From: Bacillus sp. MRMR6
GTDB lineage: Bacteria; Bacillota; Bacilli; Bacillales; Cytobacillaceae
Direction of reading: 5' to 3'
Assembly: GCF_001940785.1 (NCBI RefSeq)
Contig: NZ_MSLS01000012.1
Location: 59,798-123,797 of the forward strand
DNA: 64,000 nt
The notes below the pieces were generated by a model. It saw only the letters and a list, made by a program, of their open reading frames with translations. It was not told the DNA's origin and ran no database searches. Of this stretch, positions 7,120 through 15,487 are shown piece by piece. How positions within the stretch are numbered: position 1 is the stretch's first letter; every line of letters starts with the position of its first letter. The position numbers were made by a program, and so were the translations under genes.

Positions 7120-8088
7120 GTGCAAAACCATATTATTTTTTTCTCCGGTGGTAAGAGTAGTTTCTCAGTAGCTGATTATGCGAAAACCAAATATCCAAAC
7201 GACAATATCGTTTTGTACTTCACTGATACCCTTTGGGAAGACGAAGATCTTTATCGTTTCATTCACGAGGCAAGCGACAAATTGACGCTACCCTTACTGA
7301 TTCATAGCCGGGGCATTACACCACCACAGCTCATGGTCCAGCAAAGGTTTATGGCTAACAATCGAGTAGGCACATGCAGCAAAGAACTGAAGATGAAAGT
7401 TTCATCCAATTACCTAAAGAAAGGCATCGTACCTGAGATTGAGAAGTGGCACAACAAAGAGTACTTAAAGTCAGAGGAATTTATCCAGGGCGCAACCCTA
7501 TATTTTGGAATAGGCTTTGAGGAAATGCACAGAGAAGGACCTATAAGGGCGAACTGGAAACCGTTTAAGGTAGAGATGCCTCTCATAGAAAACGTGATTA
7601 ATAATGATGAAGTTTTGAAGAAATATAGAATTCGGCAGCCGAGACTCTATGACATGCAATTTACTCACAACAACTGCAAAGGTCGATGCGTGAAGGCTGG
7701 ACAAGGGCATTTTAAAAACTTGCTCATGAAAGACGAAAAGACATTTATTGAGCTAATGGAACAAGAAATCATTATCAGCGAGTATATACGGTATTGCAAA
7801 CAACCGGCAATCAAAAGCGGAAAGTCAAAAGATTATCTCTATAACGATGTTTGGGAATTTGTAAGCTATGGGAAAAAGTCCGAAAAGATAAAGCATTTCT
7901 TAGAAACCAGTGAATACGGCAGACGGTGGAACTTTGGTGAAGACAGCAAAGGTAATCCAATTAAAAAACCATATACATTCATGAAAACCAAGTCATTAGA
8001 AGAATTGGAGAAAGAACCGGTTCAGTGTGATATTTGGGATATTGGTGGTTGTGGTTGCTTTGTCGATTATGAAGGAGAGGATGATTGA
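7120..8088 (+). CDS. PAPS-reductase-like PP-loop ATPase
   Basis: 322 residues. SGGKSSF at residues 9-15 is the PP-loop that binds ATP for adenylation, in the form seen in PAPS reductases and DndC-like proteins. Downstream, TCSKELKMK resembles the conserved segment after the PP-loop in that superfamily, and there are cysteine clusters at CKGRC and CGCF. Phage members may take part in thiolation or DNA/RNA modification; this substrate is unknown. GTG start behind AGGGAGGA. It stands alone after an upstream gap of 136 bases, so it may have its own promoter. Confidence 0.7.
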   Translation: MQNHIIFFSGGKSSFSVADYAKTKYPNDNIVLYFTDTLWEDEDLYRFIHEASDKLTLPLLIHSRGITPPQLMVQQRFMANNRVGTCSKELKMKVSSNYLKKGIVPEIEKWHNKEYLKSEEFIQGATLYFGIGFEEMHREGPIRANWKPFKVEMPLIENVINNDEVLKKYRIRQPRLYDMQFTHNNCKGRCVKAGQGHFKNLLMKDEKTFIELMEQEIIISEYIRYCKQPAIKSGKSKDYLYNDVWEFVSYGKKSEKIKHFLETSEYGRRWNFGEDSKGNPIKKPYTFMKTKSLEELEKEPVQCDIWDIGGCGCFVDYEGEDD

Positions 8089-8091
8089 ATT

Positions 8092-8244
8092 ATGAGATAC
8101 ATTAGCTGCAGTCACTGCATGCAACTAGTTAAAGGTAGTCAAACAAAAATAGTGGACGGGGTAAGAATTTGTCATCCTTGTAAAACGAAAAGGGATAAAG
8201 AGCTGGAAAAAGCATTTGCTATGTATTCCAAAACTAGTAAGTAA
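8092..8244 (+). CDS. Small zinc-ribbon protein (50 aa)
   Basis: CSHC and CHPC knuckles separated by 20 residues predict one zinc ribbon. GGAGAGG precedes the ATG, which is 4 bases after the stop of the PP-loop gene, so the two are probably co-translated. Function unknown. Confidence 0.55.
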   Translation: MRYISCSHCMQLVKGSQTKIVDGVRICHPCKTKRDKELEKAFAMYSKTSK

Positions 8245-8269
8245 ATCGACTCAAAGGAGGTTAACCACA

Positions 8270-8461
8270 TTGAAAGAATATGCAGTATATAAAGGCGAAG
8301 AATTATTATGCGTTGGCGATGTGGTTGAATGTGCGGAAACCTTAGGAGTGAAGATTACCACGATCTACACATATGCAGCCAAAGACAGGAGAAAGAGAGC
8401 AGAAAAAAGCAAGAATCCAGATCGCTGGACATTGGCTTACGCTATTGATAACGAAGAGTAA
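8270..8461 (+). CDS. Small phage DNA-binding-like protein (63 aa)
   Basis: TTG start behind AAAGGAGG. The sequence EYAVYKGEELLCVGDVVECA...LGVKITTIYTYAAKDR resembles small phage proteins in which a short beta hairpin precedes an HTH-like segment (the domain that assesses whether a codon-like word is present in seemingly iterative contexts). Function unknown. Confidence 0.55.
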   Translation: MKEYAVYKGEELLCVGDVVECAETLGVKITTIYTYAAKDRRKRAEKSKNPDRWTLAYAIDNEE

Positions 8462-8512
8462 GAAGGGAAGTCTTGAAACAAAAAGTGAAGAAAAGGAAGA
8501 GGTGAAAATCGA

Positions 8513-8671
8513 ATGAATGATATCTCTAAAGAAGAATTAGAGCGTATTGCTACAAAGCAGAGTGCTGTTATTAAACAGCTTCACAACTATATTTTTATGA
8601 ACGAAAACATCAAAGAAGAAGAAAGAGAGTTTCTGATTGCAGTTTTAGCAACTGTTATTCGTCTGTATTAG
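8513..8671 (+). CDS. Small helical phage protein (52 aa)
   Basis: ATG behind AAGAGGTG. Helical acidic protein (SKEELERIATKQSAVIKQL...EEEREFLIAVLATVIRLY). No family is recognised. Confidence 0.5.
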   Translation: MNDISKEELERIATKQSAVIKQLHNYIFMNENIKEEEREFLIAVLATVIRLY

Positions 8672-8718
8672 TTTTAGTTCACAATCCGAAGTAAGATGGA
8701 CGAAAAAGGAGGGATCAA

Positions 8719-8895
8719 GTGGGCAGTTGGAAAGATGGTAGACCCAAACAATTAAAAAAGGTTGTTTATGCCTTGAATGATACCAAACTTAAACAGGTAG
8801 TAGAAGCTCATGAAGACCGCGGCTGGTCAAGAGCGAGTGATAATAAAGAGTACGGTTATGGATTGGGGTGTCTGATGGTTTGGAACAAACAGTAG
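8719..8895 (+). CDS. Small phage protein (58 aa)
   Basis: GTG start behind AAAGGAGGG. The opening MGSWKDGRPKQLKKVVYALNDT and the phrase AHEDRGWSRASDNKEYGYG give a compact basic protein of unknown family. Its 3' end overlaps the start of the late regulator. Confidence 0.5.
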   Translation: MGSWKDGRPKQLKKVVYALNDTKLKQVVEAHEDRGWSRASDNKEYGYGLGCLMVWNKQ

Positions 8896-9305
8896 CTTAT
8901 AATAAGTATGATATTTATGAGATGATTGATAACTATAAAGATATGATTAATATTATTCGTCATTACGAGGATAACTTAGAGGGTGTAGACTTTAAAGGAG
9001 TCGCGCAATACGGTGTAGAAGCATCCTTGCCAAGCGGAAAGGGTTTAGTATCCAAAGCACTTGAAAATGAAGTTGTGCGCAGAAATGAACGTTTTAAGCG
9101 TATCTCTGATTATACGAATAAAGTAAACTACATCAATACTAAACGTAAAAAGCTAACTGATCATAAAGAGATTGAAATATTGGATTGCTTGCTGGATGGT
9201 TTAAGCTTATCGGCCATTAGCAGGGCCATGAGATTGAGTCGGCAACAGATTGATAAAATACGGTCTGATATTGTAGACAAACTAGTAACTGACAACACAT
9301 TTTGA
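8868..9305 (+). CDS. ArpU/RinA-like late transcription regulator
   Basis: 145 residues, with a C-terminal helix-turn-helix of sigma-factor region 4 type (LDCLLDGLSLSAISRAMRLSRQQIDKIRSDIV). In Gram-positive siphoviruses, ArpU/RinA/Ltr proteins at this position, just before the terminase genes, switch on late morphogenesis transcription. GTG start behind GGATTGGGG. Family assignment rests on the HTH and position, not on a full match. Confidence 0.6.
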   Translation: MSDGLEQTVAYNKYDIYEMIDNYKDMINIIRHYEDNLEGVDFKGVAQYGVEASLPSGKGLVSKALENEVVRRNERFKRISDYTNKVNYINTKRKKLTDHKEIEILDCLLDGLSLSAISRAMRLSRQQIDKIRSDIVDKLVTDNTF

Positions 9306-9353
9306 CATATACCTAAAATTATGCAAAGCTTAATTTATCAGAGATTTCTAAAC

Positions 9354-9388
9354 ACGGCGGTACTGTTAATCAGTGCCGTCTTTTTTTG
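9354..9388 (+). terminator. Intrinsic terminator after late regulator
   Basis: ACGGCGGTACTG and CAGTGCCGT form a bulged stem followed by T7 at 9381-9387. It ends the early operon just before the tRNA. Confidence 0.8.
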
Positions 9389-9389
9389 T

Positions 9390-9461
9390 GCCTCTTTAGT
9401 GTAATGGACAGCACAACATGCTTCTATCTTGTTAGTCCGGGTTCGAATCCTGGAAGGGGCT
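9390..9461 (+). tRNA. tRNA-Arg (anticodon TCT)
   Basis: A 72-base cloverleaf: acceptor GCCTCTT with AAGGGGC, D stem GTGT/GCAC, anticodon stem ACATG/CTTGT (one T-T mismatch) around loop CTTCTAT, giving anticodon TCT, and T arm CCGGG-TTCGAAT-CCTGG. No CCA is encoded. It sits between a terminator and the packaging operon inside the prophage. It would read AGA codons, which are frequent in A+T-rich phage genes. Confidence 0.8.
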
Positions 9462-9488
9462 TAACTATAAAGGGTGGGTGATGTTTAT

Positions 9489-9623
9489 ATGAAAAAAGAT
9501 AAACAACAGCAAGAGAAGTCACCTATGAATAAGGAGAAGTTAAGCAGGAAAGATGTAGAGGAATTAATGGGTACCAGGCGTGAAACTTATAAAAGAGTCC
9601 ATGGTGCAGTGAGAAGGAAATAA
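9489..9623 (+). CDS. Small basic phage protein (44 aa)
   Basis: Starts MKKDKQQQEKSPMNKEKLSR behind GGGTGGGTG. Highly charged; the segment RKDVEELMGTRRETYKRV suggests a helix. Function unknown. Confidence 0.45.
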   Translation: MKKDKQQQEKSPMNKEKLSRKDVEELMGTRRETYKRVHGAVRRK

Positions 9624-9683
9624 GATTTAAGTGAAATATAATCCTTTTATCTCAGACATATATTTATCTGAGGAGGGGATCTT

Positions 9684-9899
9684 ATGTTAGGAGTTAATAT
9701 TATTAATGTTGTTTTAAGTAATAGAGAAAAACCACTCGTAATAAAAACAAAGAATGATATCGAAGAGTATTTGTCTACTTTTTTTAACGAAGAAGGGACT
9801 GAGTTATTAAATTCGCTAATTGAGATTGAACCAAACACATGGATTAATCCGAGTCATATTGTTTTTATTAAAGCGGAATCTAAATTATTGGATTGGTAA
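9684..9899 (+). CDS. Hypothetical phage protein (71 aa)
   Basis: Strong GAGGAGGGG ribosome binding site before ATG 9684. Mixed alpha/beta small protein ending WINPSHIVFIKAESKLLDW, a pattern of tiny LytTR-like or barrel proteins, but no family is certain. Followed directly by a terminator. Confidence 0.6.
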   Translation: MLGVNIINVVLSNREKPLVIKTKNDIEEYLSTFFNEEGTELLNSLIEIEPNTWINPSHIVFIKAESKLLDW

Positions 9900-9908
9900 A
9901 AAAATTGC

Positions 9909-9933
9909 AAGCATCCTTATGGGTGCTTTTTTA
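9909..9933 (+). terminator. Intrinsic terminator
   Basis: AGCATCC and GGGTGCT pair around TTAT, followed by T6ATTT. Ends the small gene at 9684-9899. Confidence 0.8.
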
Positions 9934-10110
9934 TTTGGAGGCGGTGAGGATGTAGTTGACGGGGCATTCAGAAGGCTGGCGTGCGAGGTCAGGTACTGGA
10001 AAGAAGCGATTGAGTTGGAGAGTTTGATTAGCATGACGGACAAGAAGGAATATTTCTCCTTTTATCGAATAACATATAGAACGATAAAAAAGGAGAATGA
10101 ACATAGATGA
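9919..10110 (+). CDS. Small phage protein, start uncertain
   Basis: Frame open through DGAFRRLACEVRYWKEAIEL...SMTDKKEYFSFYRITYRTIKKENEHR. The only upstream ATG (9919) lies inside the terminator and lacks a ribosome binding site, while GGAGGCGGTGAGG at 9939-9951 points to a start near 9950-9960 where no ATG fits the frame. The stop overlaps the next ATG (ATAGATGA). Real gene likely; start unclear. Confidence 0.4.
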   Translation: MGAFLFGGGEDVVDGAFRRLACEVRYWKEAIELESLISMTDKKEYFSFYRITYRTIKKENEHR

Positions 10111-10481
10111 GAGAAGAAAAAACTTTATTGGAATTTGAAACCTATTTATTCGGTCTCAAAGGGAACAAAGAAGGATTTTTAAAGATTCCAACCGAACGAT
10201 ACGAATTAACGAATGAACGATTAAAGATCGCGAAGCAAGGACTTATGACAGCAACCAAAAACGATATCGAACTGTATAGGATTAAAGATATCACGGTTAT
10301 GCAAAAGTTAAAGGACAAAATCATCGACGTGGGCGATATTGAAATTATTAGCACCGATGCTTCAAGTCCGAAGTTAGTCCTAAAAAGAATTAAAAACCCC
10401 AATGACGTGAGAGAAAAAATCAGAAGCGCCGCAAGAGATGCGAGAGAAGCTGCGGGCGTTTCATATAGAGTTGATTTATAA
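10107..10481 (+). CDS. Bacterial PH-domain-like phage protein
   Basis: 124 residues. Pattern YELTNERLKIAKQGLMTATKNDIELYRIKDI and GDIEIISTDASSPKLVLKRI followed by a terminal helix NPNDVREKIRSAARDAREAAG matches bacterial PH-like (bPH_2/YdaB-type) domains, which often act as small binding modules. It precedes the terminase genes. Function in the phage unknown. Confidence 0.65.
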   Translation: MREEKTLLEFETYLFGLKGNKEGFLKIPTERYELTNERLKIAKQGLMTATKNDIELYRIKDITVMQKLKDKIIDVGDIEIISTDASSPKLVLKRIKNPNDVREKIRSAARDAREAAGVSYRVDL

Positions 10482-10506
10482 GAGCCTAACCAGGGCTCTT
10501 TTATTT
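10480..10506 (+). terminator. Intrinsic terminator before the terminase genes
   Basis: AAGAGCC and GGGCTCTT pair around TAACCA, followed by TTATTTT. Confidence 0.8.
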
Positions 10507-10533
10507 TGTCTGAAAGCGAGGTGGTGATATGCC

Positions 10534-10962
10534 ATGAGTAAATTAACACTTAAACAACAACGCTTTGCTGATGAGTATATCATCACTGGAAACATTTATC
10601 AGTCAGCTATTAAAGCCGGTTATAGCAAGGCTTATGCAAAAGGTAACGCTAGCAAATTAATGGAAAATGTGAGTATAAAAACTTATATAGATAAACGCCT
10701 CGAAGAAATTAAATCTGAGAAGGTTGCAGATCAACAGGAGATCATGGAATATCTAACGTCCATTCTACGAGGAGAGCAACAAGAAGAAATACTTCGGGGT
10801 ATTGGCGAAGGGGCCCAAACCATTGATGACATCGCAGTTAGTGCCAAAGACAGAATCAAGGCCGCAGAAATGCTAGGTAAACGCTACGCAATGTGGACCG
10901 ATAAAATAGACCAGACAAACACGAACCTCGAAATAAATGTAGGTGAGTGGGATGACGAGTAG
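10534..10962 (+). CDS. terS: Terminase small subunit
   Basis: 142 residues. LTLKQQRFADEYIITGNIYQSAIKAGYSKAYAKGNASKLMENVSIKTYI is the N-terminal HTH of the Terminase_2 family, which binds the pac or cos site and hands DNA to the large subunit. The C-terminal part is helical with an acidic tail. GCGAGGTGG is the likely ribosome binding site. Overlaps the large subunit start, as usual. Confidence 0.9.
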   Translation: MSKLTLKQQRFADEYIITGNIYQSAIKAGYSKAYAKGNASKLMENVSIKTYIDKRLEEIKSEKVADQQEIMEYLTSILRGEQQEEILRGIGEGAQTIDDIAVSAKDRIKAAEMLGKRYAMWTDKIDQTNTNLEINVGEWDDE

Positions 10963-12199
10963 CATTGTTTTAAACTTTCCAAAGCCCAGCAAAGTGTTTA
11001 ACAAACAGATTTACGACCAATTAGAGGATTACGACACTTTCACCGAAGTTCATTACGGAGGTGCCTCTAGTGGTAAGAGTCACGGTGTCGTACAGAAGGT
11101 TATTTTAAAGGCGTTGAAACCTTGGACTAAACCGAGGCGGATTCTTTTCTTGCGTAAAGTAGCAGCAACTGTCAAGGATTCCATTTTCGAGGACGTACAG
11201 GCGTGTTTAAGCAGTTATGGGGTACTTGGTAAGTGTAAGGTCAACATGAGTGATTATCGCATTGTACTGCCTAACAGAGCGACGCTAATCTTCAAAGGGA
11301 TGGATAACCCGGAAAAGATTAAATCCATTAAGGGTTTATCTGATATTGTCATGGAGGAAGCTACCGAGTTTACCCTAGATGATTACACGCAGCTGACATT
11401 ACGTTTGCGTGACCAGGGCCACAAACAAAGGCAAATATATTTAATGTTTAACCCAGTGTCCAAAGTGAACTGGGTTTATTCGTATTTTTTTATCAATAAT
11501 CACTCGAATACCAAAATCATTCAATCGACGTATAAAGATAATCGATTCCTGGATGATTCTACTCGAGCGAATATTGAAGACCTGGCAAACAGAAACCCCG
11601 CATACTACAAGATTTATGCGTTGGGGGAGTTTGCTACACTCGATAAGCTAGTCTTCCCTAAATACGAGAAAAGACTTCTAAATCGTCAAGAACTGGCTCA
11701 GCTGCCTTCTTATTTTGGTCTCGACTTCGGGTACATTAACGACCCCTCAGCTTTTATCCATTTGAAAGTGGATGAGGTGAATAAGCGTATTTATTTTTTA
11801 GAGGAATACGTGAGAAAGGGATTGCTTAACGATCACCTAGCAAAAGCCATTATCGATTTAGGGTATCAAAAGGAAGTGATCACAGCTGATTCAGCAGAAA
11901 AGAAATCCATCGAGGAAATAAGACGCTCGGGTGTTAGTCGAATACGATCAGCCAAGAAAGCACCTGACAGCGTTATTCAGGGTATACAGTTCTTATCTCA
12001 GTATGAGTTTATTGTTGATGAGCGCTGCGTGAAGCTGATTGAGGAGCTTGAGAACTACACCTGGAAGAAAGATAAAAATACAAACGAATACACGAACATA
12101 CCGGTAGATAGCTACAACCACGTACTAGATGCGAGCAGGTATGCTGTTGAAAATATCCATAACCAGGTCAAGATTAAGACTTTCAAAGGAGGCTTGTAA
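10952..12199 (+). CDS. terL: Terminase large subunit (PBSX/SPP1 type)
   Basis: 415 residues. Walker A-like GGASSGKS (36-43), Walker B region SDIVMEEATEF, and nuclease-domain acidic sites such as LDFGYINDPSA and TADSAEKKSIEEIRR, characteristic of the PBSX family of phage terminases. It drives ATP-dependent packaging into the prohead and cuts concatemers. ATG 10952 behind AGGTGAGTGGG is preferred over GTG 10943. The next gene starts immediately after its stop. Confidence 0.92.
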   Translation: MTSSIVLNFPKPSKVFNKQIYDQLEDYDTFTEVHYGGASSGKSHGVVQKVILKALKPWTKPRRILFLRKVAATVKDSIFEDVQACLSSYGVLGKCKVNMSDYRIVLPNRATLIFKGMDNPEKIKSIKGLSDIVMEEATEFTLDDYTQLTLRLRDQGHKQRQIYLMFNPVSKVNWVYSYFFINNHSNTKIIQSTYKDNRFLDDSTRANIEDLANRNPAYYKIYALGEFATLDKLVFPKYEKRLLNRQELAQLPSYFGLDFGYINDPSAFIHLKVDEVNKRIYFLEEYVRKGLLNDHLAKAIIDLGYQKEVITADSAEKKSIEEIRRSGVSRIRSAKKAPDSVIQGIQFLSQYEFIVDERCVKLIEELENYTWKKDKNTNEYTNIPVDSYNHVLDASRYAVENIHNQVKIKTFKGGL

Positions 12200-13522
12200 A
12201 TGCCTTTATTTACCTATCCAGCAGAGGAAGAAATTACTTCCGAGGTTGTAGATAAATTTATTAAGCAACACCAGGCAGAAGTACCCCGCTATAACCGGTT
12301 GAAAAATCTATATGAGAGCAAGGCGCCTATCTTAGATCGAGAAGCAAAAGATAGTTATAAGCCGGATAATCGTTTGGTCGTTAACTATGCTAAATACATT
12401 ACAGACACCTTTAACGGCTATTTCATTGGAATTCCAGTAAAGATTGCTCACGATGACGAGGGGATAAATGAACGAACGGATACATTTCTAAAATTAAACG
12501 ATATGGATGATAACCTGGCGGAATTAAGCAAGATTTCATCCATTTATGGTCATGGATTTGAGTTGCTTTATCAAAACGAGCTATCAGAAACCTGCTGCAC
12601 CTATAACAATCCCCTAGATATGTTTATTGTTTATGATGATACGATCGCACAAAAGCCTTTATTTGGGGTCAGATATAGAAACACGGATGATGGCATCAAA
12701 GGTCAATTATTTACAGCAACAAAGGAAATAACGATTACTGAGGGTAAAGATGGATTGATTTTATCAGACAACAAACCTCACTATTATGGAGATGTGCCTA
12801 TCATCGAATATATCGAGAATGAGGAAAGGCAATCCATATTTGAATCGGTTGAATCTCTAATTAACGCCTATGACAAAGCAATTTCCGAAAAAGCAAATGA
12901 TGTGGATTATTTTGCGGATGCCTATTTGAAAATCTTAGGTGTAGAGCTAGAAGAATCTAGTCTACAAAGTATCCGGGATAATCGAATTATTAATTTATTC
13001 GGATCAGATAACATCAAAGACATTATTGCGGAGTTTATGGAAAAGCCGAATGGGGATGCGAGCCAGGAGCATTTACTGGATAGGCTAGAGCGATTGATAT
13101 ATCAAATTAGCATGGTGGCCAACATTAACGATGAATCATTTGGGCAAGCGTCCGGAGTGGCACTTGAATTCAAGCTGCAGCCGATGAAAAACATGGCCGC
13201 GATGAAGGAAAGAAAGTTTACTAGTGGGCAGAATAGACGCTTTAAAATGGTGTTCAACCTTCCCACCAACATGGAAGCATCTAAGAAAGACGAGTGGAGA
13301 AACCTTGATTTTACGTTTACTCGCAATATCCCACGGAATACCGCAGATGAGGCCGAGACAGCAAGCAAACTAGCAGGCGTGGTAAGCAAAGAAACACAGT
13401 TGAGAGTCTTATCTATTGTGGATAACGTAAAAGACGAAATGGCCCGTATTGAAGCTGAGTCTGGTGACAGTGGATTTAATACGGATCTTAATGGGGATTT
13501 TGTTCCTGGAGGTGAAGAGTGA
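12200..13522 (+). CDS. Portal protein, SPP1 gp6 family
   Basis: 440 residues. Contains the portal pattern RYNRLKNLYESKAPI...NRLVVNYAKYITDTFNGYFIG, ...YGHGFELLYQNE..., and LIYQISMVANINDESFGQASGVALEFKL, typical of the SPP1 gp6-like portal family. Forms the dodecameric ring through which DNA is packaged and ejected. AAAGGAGG precedes ATG 12200, which directly abuts the terminase stop. The C-terminal tail is acidic. Confidence 0.92.
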   Translation: MPLFTYPAEEEITSEVVDKFIKQHQAEVPRYNRLKNLYESKAPILDREAKDSYKPDNRLVVNYAKYITDTFNGYFIGIPVKIAHDDEGINERTDTFLKLNDMDDNLAELSKISSIYGHGFELLYQNELSETCCTYNNPLDMFIVYDDTIAQKPLFGVRYRNTDDGIKGQLFTATKEITITEGKDGLILSDNKPHYYGDVPIIEYIENEERQSIFESVESLINAYDKAISEKANDVDYFADAYLKILGVELEESSLQSIRDNRIINLFGSDNIKDIIAEFMEKPNGDASQEHLLDRLERLIYQISMVANINDESFGQASGVALEFKLQPMKNMAAMKERKFTSGQNRRFKMVFNLPTNMEASKKDEWRNLDFTFTRNIPRNTADEAETASKLAGVVSKETQLRVLSIVDNVKDEMARIEAESGDSGFNTDLNGDFVPGGEE

Positions 13523-13776
13523 TGAATGACTCTTACGTAATGGCACTTGAGGAATTATTAGAGAAGTGTGTGGCAGCAATGAGGACCGTAGGTGAAGCAC
13601 TAAAGATTATTTGGGAAAATGCAAGTGAGGTATTGGAGGGCATAAAGGCATTTTTCAAGAAGAAGCAAACAGAACAAGAAACCAAAGCAGGATGGTACGT
13701 GCCCAATAAGATTATTTTAACTAGCCAAGTACTAAACCGTAAACCACGAATGGCGGTCGCCAGGAGTAGATTATAA
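13519..13776 (+). CDS. Hypothetical protein between portal and gp7-like genes
   Basis: 85 residues starting at an overlap with the portal stop (GTGATGA). N-terminal helix ALEELLEKCVAAMRTVGEAL, then KKKQTEQETKAGWYVPNKI and a basic tail RKPRMAVARSRL. No family is recognised. Its stop overlaps the next ATG (TAATG). Confidence 0.6.
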   Translation: MMNDSYVMALEELLEKCVAAMRTVGEALKIIWENASEVLEGIKAFFKKKQTEQETKAGWYVPNKIILTSQVLNRKPRMAVARSRL

Positions 13777-14678
13777 TGGCAAACGAAAGAAAAACTTACT
13801 GGGAAAAACGTATGGAGCAATTATTCGATGCTCAGGATAAACGCAACAACATGTTTGACAAGAAGATGCGTAAGGAATACCTTCGCACTGAGGAAAGCAT
13901 AAAAAAAGAGATTGCTAGTTATTATGCCAGGTACGGCAAGGATGATGTCATCGAATACCGAAAATTGGTACTCGGGCTATCCAAGGCTCAACGTGATCTG
14001 CTCTACAAGGATTATGAGTCCTTTGCCAAAAGATTTCCTCAGTATGCAGAGTTAATGCCTATCCGTGAGAGTATCTACAAACTCAACCGGCTGGAAGGAT
14101 TGCAGCTATCTGTTAGACAACAACTACTCGAGCTCGGAGCCTTTGAGCAAAAGGGAATGGAAAAACTTTTAAAAGAGGCATACGAAAGCGGATATCTATC
14201 CACAATGGGAGGACTGCAAAACGCACCTTCCTTTTTTGCTGTAAACAGTATTGTCATGCAACAGACGCTAAACGAGGCGTGGGTAAATGGCGGTAACTTC
14301 TCCAGCCGAATATGGGGCAATAAAGAAAAACTGATTAACACCTTAAATAACGAGATTCGAGACGGGATTATCAGAGGGGATAGTTATCAGCAGATGGCAA
14401 AAGTGCTGGAACGTCGTATGGGTGTAGGTGCTAAAGAAGCTTTAAGGTTAGCGGTTACCGAAAGCTCGTTTGTAACCAATCAGGCCAATAAACATGCGTT
14501 TATGGATGCAGGGATTGAACGCTATGAATACAGCTCAGTGTTGGATCATAGAACGAGCACGGTATGCAAAAGTCTAAATGGTCAGCAGTTTAATATTAAA
14601 GATGCAAAAGCAGGGATAAACTTTCCTACTATGCATGTCTGGTGCCGAGCAACAACGATTCCGATTGAAAATGATTAG
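13776..14678 (+). CDS. Minor head protein, SPP1 gp7 / Mu F-like
   Basis: 300 residues. The C-terminal domain (about 200-297) carries the phage Mu gpF-like head morphogenesis pattern: LAVTESSFVTNQANKHAFMDAG, YEYSSVLDHRTSTVCKSLNGQ and HVWCRATTIPI. In SPP1, gp7 binds the portal and helps routing of DNA at ejection. The N-terminal helical part is coiled-coil rich. Position after the portal is canonical. Confidence 0.88.
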   Translation: MANERKTYWEKRMEQLFDAQDKRNNMFDKKMRKEYLRTEESIKKEIASYYARYGKDDVIEYRKLVLGLSKAQRDLLYKDYESFAKRFPQYAELMPIRESIYKLNRLEGLQLSVRQQLLELGAFEQKGMEKLLKEAYESGYLSTMGGLQNAPSFFAVNSIVMQQTLNEAWVNGGNFSSRIWGNKEKLINTLNNEIRDGIIRGDSYQQMAKVLERRMGVGAKEALRLAVTESSFVTNQANKHAFMDAGIERYEYSSVLDHRTSTVCKSLNGQQFNIKDAKAGINFPTMHVWCRATTIPIEND

Positions 14679-14688
14679 AGGTGAGAAG

Positions 14689-14859
14689 ATGATCGTTATA
14701 ACGCTTGGAGATATAGTCAATGTTATTTGGTGCTTAACCTTGTTAGCTATGGCAACCTATTTTATTTACTCCTTTACAGTTGAGCGAAAGAGAAAGAAAT
14801 TACTTGTTGAATTAGAAAACAATGTTAAAAAAGAGAACTGGAAGATTAAAGAGAGGTGA
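14689..14859 (+). CDS. Small single-pass membrane protein (56 aa)
   Basis: ATG behind AGAGGTGAG. One hydrophobic helix (VNVIWCLTLLAMATYFIYSF) followed by a charged cytoplasmic tail. Located between minor head and scaffold genes, where accessory genes cluster. Function unknown. Confidence 0.5.
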   Translation: MIVITLGDIVNVIWCLTLLAMATYFIYSFTVERKRKKLLVELENNVKKENWKIKER

Positions 14860-14866
14860 AAATAAA

Positions 14867-15172
14867 TTGAAAGTGATTTGTGATGAGTGTAAAAAAGAGT
14901 TTGAAATTGATCTGCAGACTGAAATCGCTAAGGACAACATCGAGAAAAACTTTTTTGTGTGTCCTAATTGTGATAAGGAATACATTGCTTTTTGCACCAA
15001 TCAGAGTGTTAGAAAGAATCAAGCATCTATCAGAATGCTATACCGTGATTTACGAGTTGCAAAAACAAAGAAACAGAATGATAAAATAAAATCAAAAATT
15101 AAAGAGTTAGAAATAGTAATTAAAAATGAGATGGATAATTTAAAGGGTTTAATAATTACTAGTACCGACTAG
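14867..15172 (+). CDS. Zinc-ribbon plus coiled-coil protein (101 aa)
   Basis: TTG start behind AGAGAGGTG. Two CxxC knuckles (CDEC and CPNC) form a zinc ribbon in the first 45 residues; the rest is a charged helix (MLYRDLRVAKTKKQNDKIKSKIKELEIVIKNE). Resembles small phage zinc proteins of unknown function. Confidence 0.6.
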   Translation: MKVICDECKKEFEIDLQTEIAKDNIEKNFFVCPNCDKEYIAFCTNQSVRKNQASIRMLYRDLRVAKTKKQNDKIKSKIKELEIVIKNEMDNLKGLIITSTD

Positions 15173-15181
15173 AGGTGAAAT

Positions 15182-15484
15182 ATGATTCCAAGTAAAGTGA
15201 AGATAGGCGGAATTGAATACAGTGTGGAAGAAAAAGAAGTTGTTATTATAGATGGCAATACCAACTATGCAGGGAAAATAGACTACCATCAAGCTACTAT
15301 TGAAATTTTAAAAGGTTCACCGGAACAGAGGAAAGAAGAAACATTAATACACGAAATACTTCATGGAGTTTTTTATGAATCCGGCTGTGTGATTGAAAAT
15401 GAAGAAGAGATAGTGAGCAGAGCATCGAGAGTACTTTACCAGGTGTTAAAAGATAACAAACTATCATTTGGAAAGCAGGAATAG
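15182..15484 (+). CDS. ImmA/IrrE-like zinc metallopeptidase-like protein (100 aa)
   Basis: ETLIHEILHGVFYESG contains HEILH, an HExxH zinc protease motif, in the short form seen in phage ImmA/IrrE- or SprT-like proteins. The N-terminus is a small beta sheet (KVKIGGIEYSVEEKEVV). ImmA-type enzymes cleave phage repressors, but this one lies in the head-gene region rather than beside a repressor. AGAGGTG precedes the start. Confidence 0.6.
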   Translation: MIPSKVKIGGIEYSVEEKEVVIIDGNTNYAGKIDYHQATIEILKGSPEQRKEETLIHEILHGVFYESGCVIENEEEIVSRASRVLYQVLKDNKLSFGKQE

Positions 15485-15487
15485 AAA

